64,000 bases of DNA, taken from positions 372,001 to 436,000 of the forward strand of contig CAWAPS010000006.1 in assembly GCA_963783945.1 (NCBI GenBank), in the 5' to 3' direction. This stretch comes from CAWAPS01 sp963783945 (GTDB taxonomy: Bacteria > Actinomycetota > Acidimicrobiia > Acidimicrobiales > Palsa-688). This document shows positions 61,394 to 64,000 of the stretch, piece by piece. Each line of letters starts with the position of its first letter. The stretch's first letter is position 1. A program made the position numbers and the translations under genes. The notes below the pieces were generated by a model that was not told where the DNA came from, searched no databases, and saw only the letters and a program-made list of their open reading frames with translations.

Positions 61394-62268
61394 CGGGCCG
61401 GGGCGCCGGCTGCGCCGCCGGCCGTAGCGATCGGGACCGCGAACCCGATACCGGCGAACTCCTTAGCCCCCGCCGGATTGGCGAGGCCCGTCACGATCCC
61501 GATCACCTGTCCCTTCAGGTTGAGCAGCGGGCCCCCGGAGCTGCCCGGGTTGACGGCGGCGTCGAACTGGATCATCCCCGTCAGCGTGCGCCCGTTCGCC
61601 AGGGGAAACGAGCGGTCGAGTCCCGAGATCACCCCGGCGGACAGACTACCGACGAGGCCGAGCGGATTTCCGACGGCAAACGTCTGGTCGCCGATCTGGG
61701 CACTGCCGCCGAGCACCTCCGGCACGATCACTGACGGCAACCGCGCCGGTGTAAGCACGGCGATGTCGTGGTCGGGGTCGGACGACTTGATGGACGCGGC
61801 CGACGCGGTGCCGTCAGTGAACGTGACCTTGATGGTGGACCCGCCCTGGACGACATGAAGCGCGGTCAGTATGTCGCCCTGGGTGTCGATGATAATCCCC
61901 GTGCCCAGATCCTCCGTGTCGGGCGCGCCCTGGTGCTGGGATTCGATGACGACGAGCCCAGCCCGGACGGCGTCGTACACCTGGGTGCCGACCGGGGGTT
62001 GAGATTGCAGTTGCGAGATCGCCGCGTTCACCTTCTGGTTGACAACGCCATTGACGTCCTTGGCGGTGACGGCGGGCCGGCGAGAAAACCACAGGTTGGT
62101 GACCGTGAGGAAAACGAGAGCGGCGAGGACGACCAGCACGGCGCCGACCTGCAGCGACCGCCCGGGTCGCCACGGGCGACGGGGCGCGGGCGACGGATTC
62201 GGCGGCGTCCCGTTGTCGGGAGACAGATTGGACGAGACCCATTCGGTCGATACGCCCCTGTCCCTCAT
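61390..62268 (-). CDS. Membrane-anchored S1C (HtrA-like) serine protease without PDZ domain
   Basis: 292 residues. One N-terminal membrane helix (VGAVLVVLAALVFLTVTNLW, about 41-60). The trypsin-like domain has His138 (LTALHVV), Asp168 (DPDHDIAVL) and Ser244 (NPGSSGGPLL). GNPLGL and GVISGLDRS are typical S1C loops. No PDZ domain follows, unlike DegP. It probably acts outside the membrane on misfolded or regulatory proteins. First gene of a five-gene operon with MoxR, DUF58 and two VWA genes. Confidence 0.9.
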   Translation of the reverse strand: MRDRGVSTEWVSSNLSPDNGTPPNPSPAPRRPWRPGRSLQVGAVLVVLAALVFLTVTNLWFSRRPAVTAKDVNGVVNQKVNAAISQLQSQPPVGTQVYDAVRAGLVVIESQHQGAPDTEDLGTGIIIDTQGDILTALHVVQGGSTIKVTFTDGTASAASIKSSDPDHDIAVLTPARLPSVIVPEVLGGSAQIGDQTFAVGNPLGLVGSLSAGVISGLDRSFPLANGRTLTGMIQFDAAVNPGSSGGPLLNLKGQVIGIVTGLANPAGAKEFAGIGFAVPIATAGGAAGAPAR

Positions 62269-62589
62269 GGCGTCTACGGTAGTTCCGTGCCCGTTTTTGT
62301 GCGGGTAAACCTCGCGTCAGGGGCGTGAGTAGCACGGAAGGGAAATACGGATCAGGCTGACCCGAGTCGGGATGGGTCGCCGTGTGCCAGTAGAGCATGG
62401 CCATGCCGGTCGAGTTCCTTACCGATGAGCACTCGGCGCCATGGGCGGCTCGTGGAGGATCCGTCGCCAAACCAACTGAACCAAGGCGACCTCCATCTCC
62501 TCGGCCAGGACCTCCGCGGTCAGTGCTGGCGTAGCCAGGCTCCCGCCTCGTCGGGAACTGAGAACATACCTTTTCCTCGGTGACACCTT
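62269..62589. other. Divergent spacer between the protease operon and the second toxin-antitoxin pair
   Basis: Must hold promoters for both directions. CGGTGACACCTTG near 62578-62590 and TTACACCTTG near 62629 share ACACCTTG. TACGAT near 62605 resembles a -10 hexamer. No clear palindrome like that in front of the first pair. Confidence 0.35.
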
Positions 62590-63030
62590 GTGGCACGCAG
62601 TGATACGATAACGAAGGTGGGTGATCATTACACCTTGCGATTGGCTCCCGGCACCAGGCAGCGACTCGCCGAGCGGGCCCGCCGGGTTCGAGTGGCTGAA
62701 CGCACCCTGGCCCAGCGTTATGTCGAGGAAGGACTGCGCCACGACTTCCATCCGCTGATCCAGTTCCTCGATGGTCCCAGTGGACGTCGGGCGAGCCTGA
62801 TCGGCCGGGGGCTCGACGTGTGGGAGGTCGTCGCCACCGTCCGGGACAACGACGGATCGATCGACACTGCAGCGGAATACCTACAGATCCCGACCGGGCT
62901 GGTAGAAGCGGCCGTCGCGTATTACGGCGAATACCGCGACGAGATCGACGAGGAGATCGAGCTGAACGAGGCCGAGTACGAAAGAGGTAAGGCGGCAGCC
63001 GATGCTGGTGAGCAGGCGATTCGTGGGTGA
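62590..63030 (+). CDS. Antitoxin of a DUF433/VapB-like type, second copy
   Basis: 146 residues from GTG 62590; GTG 62617 (VGDHYTLRLAPGTRQRLA) is a plausible later start. It shares with the protein at 194-619 the block HPLIQFLDGPSGRRASLIG, LDVWEVV and an acidic tail (YYGEYRDEIDEEIELNEAEYE). N-terminal ribbon-helix-helix-like region. It overlaps the toxin start by four bases (GTGA). Confidence 0.75.
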   Translation: MARSDTITKVGDHYTLRLAPGTRQRLAERARRVRVAERTLAQRYVEEGLRHDFHPLIQFLDGPSGRRASLIGRGLDVWEVVATVRDNDGSIDTAAEYLQIPTGLVEAAVAYYGEYRDEIDEEIELNEAEYERGKAAADAGEQAIRG

Positions 63031-63395
63031 AGGCTCTGCTGGATGAGCAGCTCTCTCGCCATATCGCACTGCGGCTGCGTCAGGCGGGTTATGACGTAGT
63101 AGCGGTGGCCGAACGTCACGATCTCGTAGGAAGCAGCGACACGGTCCTACTCGATACCGCTAGCAGTGAAGCCCGGGCGGTGATCACAAACAACGTCAAG
63201 GACTTCCGTCCCCTCGCGGCGGAGCGTCTGGCGCAGGGCAGAACCCACCCCGGTCTTATTCTTCTTCCCTCCACTCGGACGCGCACCCGCGCTTCGTTCG
63301 CACCGCTTGCCAGAGCGATCGAGCAAGTACTGCGCGACCATCCCGGCGGGCTGAAGGACAGCGAACGTTGGATCGGTCCACTCTCCGAAACTTGA
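63027..63395 (+). CDS. PIN-like (DUF5615) toxin nuclease, second copy
   Basis: 122 residues from GTG 63027 (MKALLDEQLSRHIALRLRQAGYDVVAV). Asp6 and Glu7 at the first strand, AVITNNVKDFRPL (second acidic site), GLILLPS core strand, and a helical tail (LARAIEQVLRDHP). Paralogue of the toxin at 616-975. Translationally coupled to its antitoxin. Confidence 0.8.
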   Translation: MKALLDEQLSRHIALRLRQAGYDVVAVAERHDLVGSSDTVLLDTASSEARAVITNNVKDFRPLAAERLAQGRTHPGLILLPSTRTRTRASFAPLARAIEQVLRDHPGGLKDSERWIGPLSET

Positions 63396-63603
63396 CCATT
63401 GCTAGTCAGGGCGTGTTCGACCCCGCTTCGATCCCGTTTGGTTGTCACACCCCTGTAGGAGAATGGTGCCCGGGCAACGGAAGGACCCTGAGAGGGGTAG
63501 TACGGGACGATCAGTTGATGATGAACGGACATGAAGACGTGCAGAAGGGCGAGGGCCAGGGGGCGCTCGGGGTTCACCGGCCTTCGTCCAGTCGGCGCCC
63601 CGA
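63396..63603. other. Short spacer after the second toxin gene
   Basis: No gene or terminator recognised. Confidence 0.3.
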
Positions 63604-64000
63604 TTGAGTGCGCAGGTGCCAAGGCCGGTGCTGGACGGCCGTGTCGTCGAGAGGCGGCCGAGCCTCACCGAGCGCGAGTTGAGGCTGTACGCCGAAGCCG
63701 GGCTCGTTCGAGCTGACGCGGAAGTTTGGAAGAGTGCCGGCATCGAGCCCTATCAAGCCCAGGGTTACCGGTCGGCCGGATTGGCACTCGATAATGCGGT
63801 GTGGTGCTGGGAGGCCGGGTTCGGCGGGACAGAAACCGCCGGGATGGACCGTGCGACCCTGCGCTCCCAGGTCTATGCGACAATCAGGCGTCTCGCTCGC
63901 CTGGAGGAGGGGTGGCCACCGCGAGTCTGGTGGGGGCGTTCCCGCCTGATGATCTCGCCGTCATCCGGGGCACGGGGTCACGGGGCTGCATCCCGCCGTC
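63604..64000 (+). CDS. 5' part of an unrecognised gene running off the right edge
   Basis: Open from 63604 (TTG; GTG at 63616 and 63628 are alternatives) to the window end, ~132 codons. It reads RRPSLTERELRLYAEAGLVRADAEVW, YQAQGYRSAGLALDNAVWCWEAGF, RATLRSQVYATIRRLARLEEGW: helical and protein-like until about residue 105, after which it turns arginine/glycine-rich. A frameshift near 63930 is possible. No family recognised. Confidence 0.4.
   Translation, partial: MSAQVPRPVLDGRVVERRPSLTERELRLYAEAGLVRADAEVWKSAGIEPYQAQGYRSAGLALDNAVWCWEAGFGGTETAGMDRATLRSQVYATIRRLARLEEGWPPRVWWGRSRLMISPSSGARGHGAASRR

Noticed and set aside
1..64000. Prophage, integrative element or transposon
   Set aside because: No integrase, transposase, terminase, conjugation gene or terminal repeats seen; the ADP-ribosyltransferase alone is not enough.

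Overview
The window is high-GC DNA (roughly 60-65 percent by eye) with GTG/TTG starts and Shine-Dalgarno sites. It carries actinobacterial marker families: a WhiB regulator, a mycofactocin-type SDR and an AddAB-type nuclease pair. The best guess is an uncultured actinomycete, possibly Acidimicrobiia-like or a metagenome bin. This taxonomy is inference. No rRNA, tRNA, transposase, CRISPR array or prophage block was found.

Layout. 1-1000: the end of an unidentified gene, then a type II toxin-antitoxin pair with a tandem-repeat operator. 1.7-4.9 kb: a double-domain class III CoA-transferase and a truncated helicase fragment. 4.9-8.6 kb: a secreted glycosidase-like protein and a large actinobacterial protein of unknown function. 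8.8-14.1 kb: a VOC relic, a PaaX-like regulator, a frameshifted hydrolase-PKD gene and an amidohydrolase. 14.2-20.6 kb: three tandem alpha/beta hydrolase paralogues (the last broken) behind an orphan branched-chain-type solute-binding lipoprotein. 20.9-22.4 kb: a frameshifted mono-ADP-ribosyltransferase and a Wzz-like remnant. 22.5-31.4 kb: a Gfo/Idh/MocA oxidoreductase, AddA, AddB and a secreted DUF1524 nuclease. 31.6-42.5 kb: a second solute-binding lipoprotein, a carboxymuconolactone-decarboxylase-like protein, an SDR, an FMN-dependent hydroxyacid oxidase, a mycofactocin SDR, a CoA-transferase fragment, ferredoxin + P450, an NTF2-like protein and a GntR/FadR regulator. 42.6-50.4 kb: a compact minus-strand catabolic operon (P450, double CoA-transferase, thiolase-like/DUF35 aldolase pair, LLM flavin oxidoreductase, amidohydrolase) headed by a strong promoter and a decayed GntR gene. 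50.8-56.5 kb: an SDR, a helicase scrap, a zinc-ribbon membrane protein, an amidase, a third solute-binding lipoprotein and a third amidohydrolase. 56.7-62.3 kb: WhiB and the conserved S1C protease-MoxR-DUF58-VWA-VWA cluster. 62.6-63.4 kb: a second toxin-antitoxin pair of the same family as the first.

The genes suggest uptake or sensing of a hydrophobic or cyclic substrate (three binding lipoproteins). It would then be hydroxylated (P450/ferredoxin), activated to CoA thioesters (CoA-transferases), shortened by a retro-aldolase (Ltp2-like thiolase + DUF35) and processed by flavin, SDR and amidohydrolase enzymes. The substrate cannot be read from the sequence.

The most novel signal is a recurrent promoter/operator module. 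Three minus-strand promoters carry the same TGG...GACCAA palindrome two bases after a TTGAC -35 element. A related site lies in front of the intact GntR gene, and a decayed GntR gene lies beside one copy. A second theme is decay. At least nine single-base frameshifts, several in homopolymers, and several truncated genes lie in the accessory parts, while the AddAB and MoxR regions are intact. This can mean real pseudogenisation or assembly indels.
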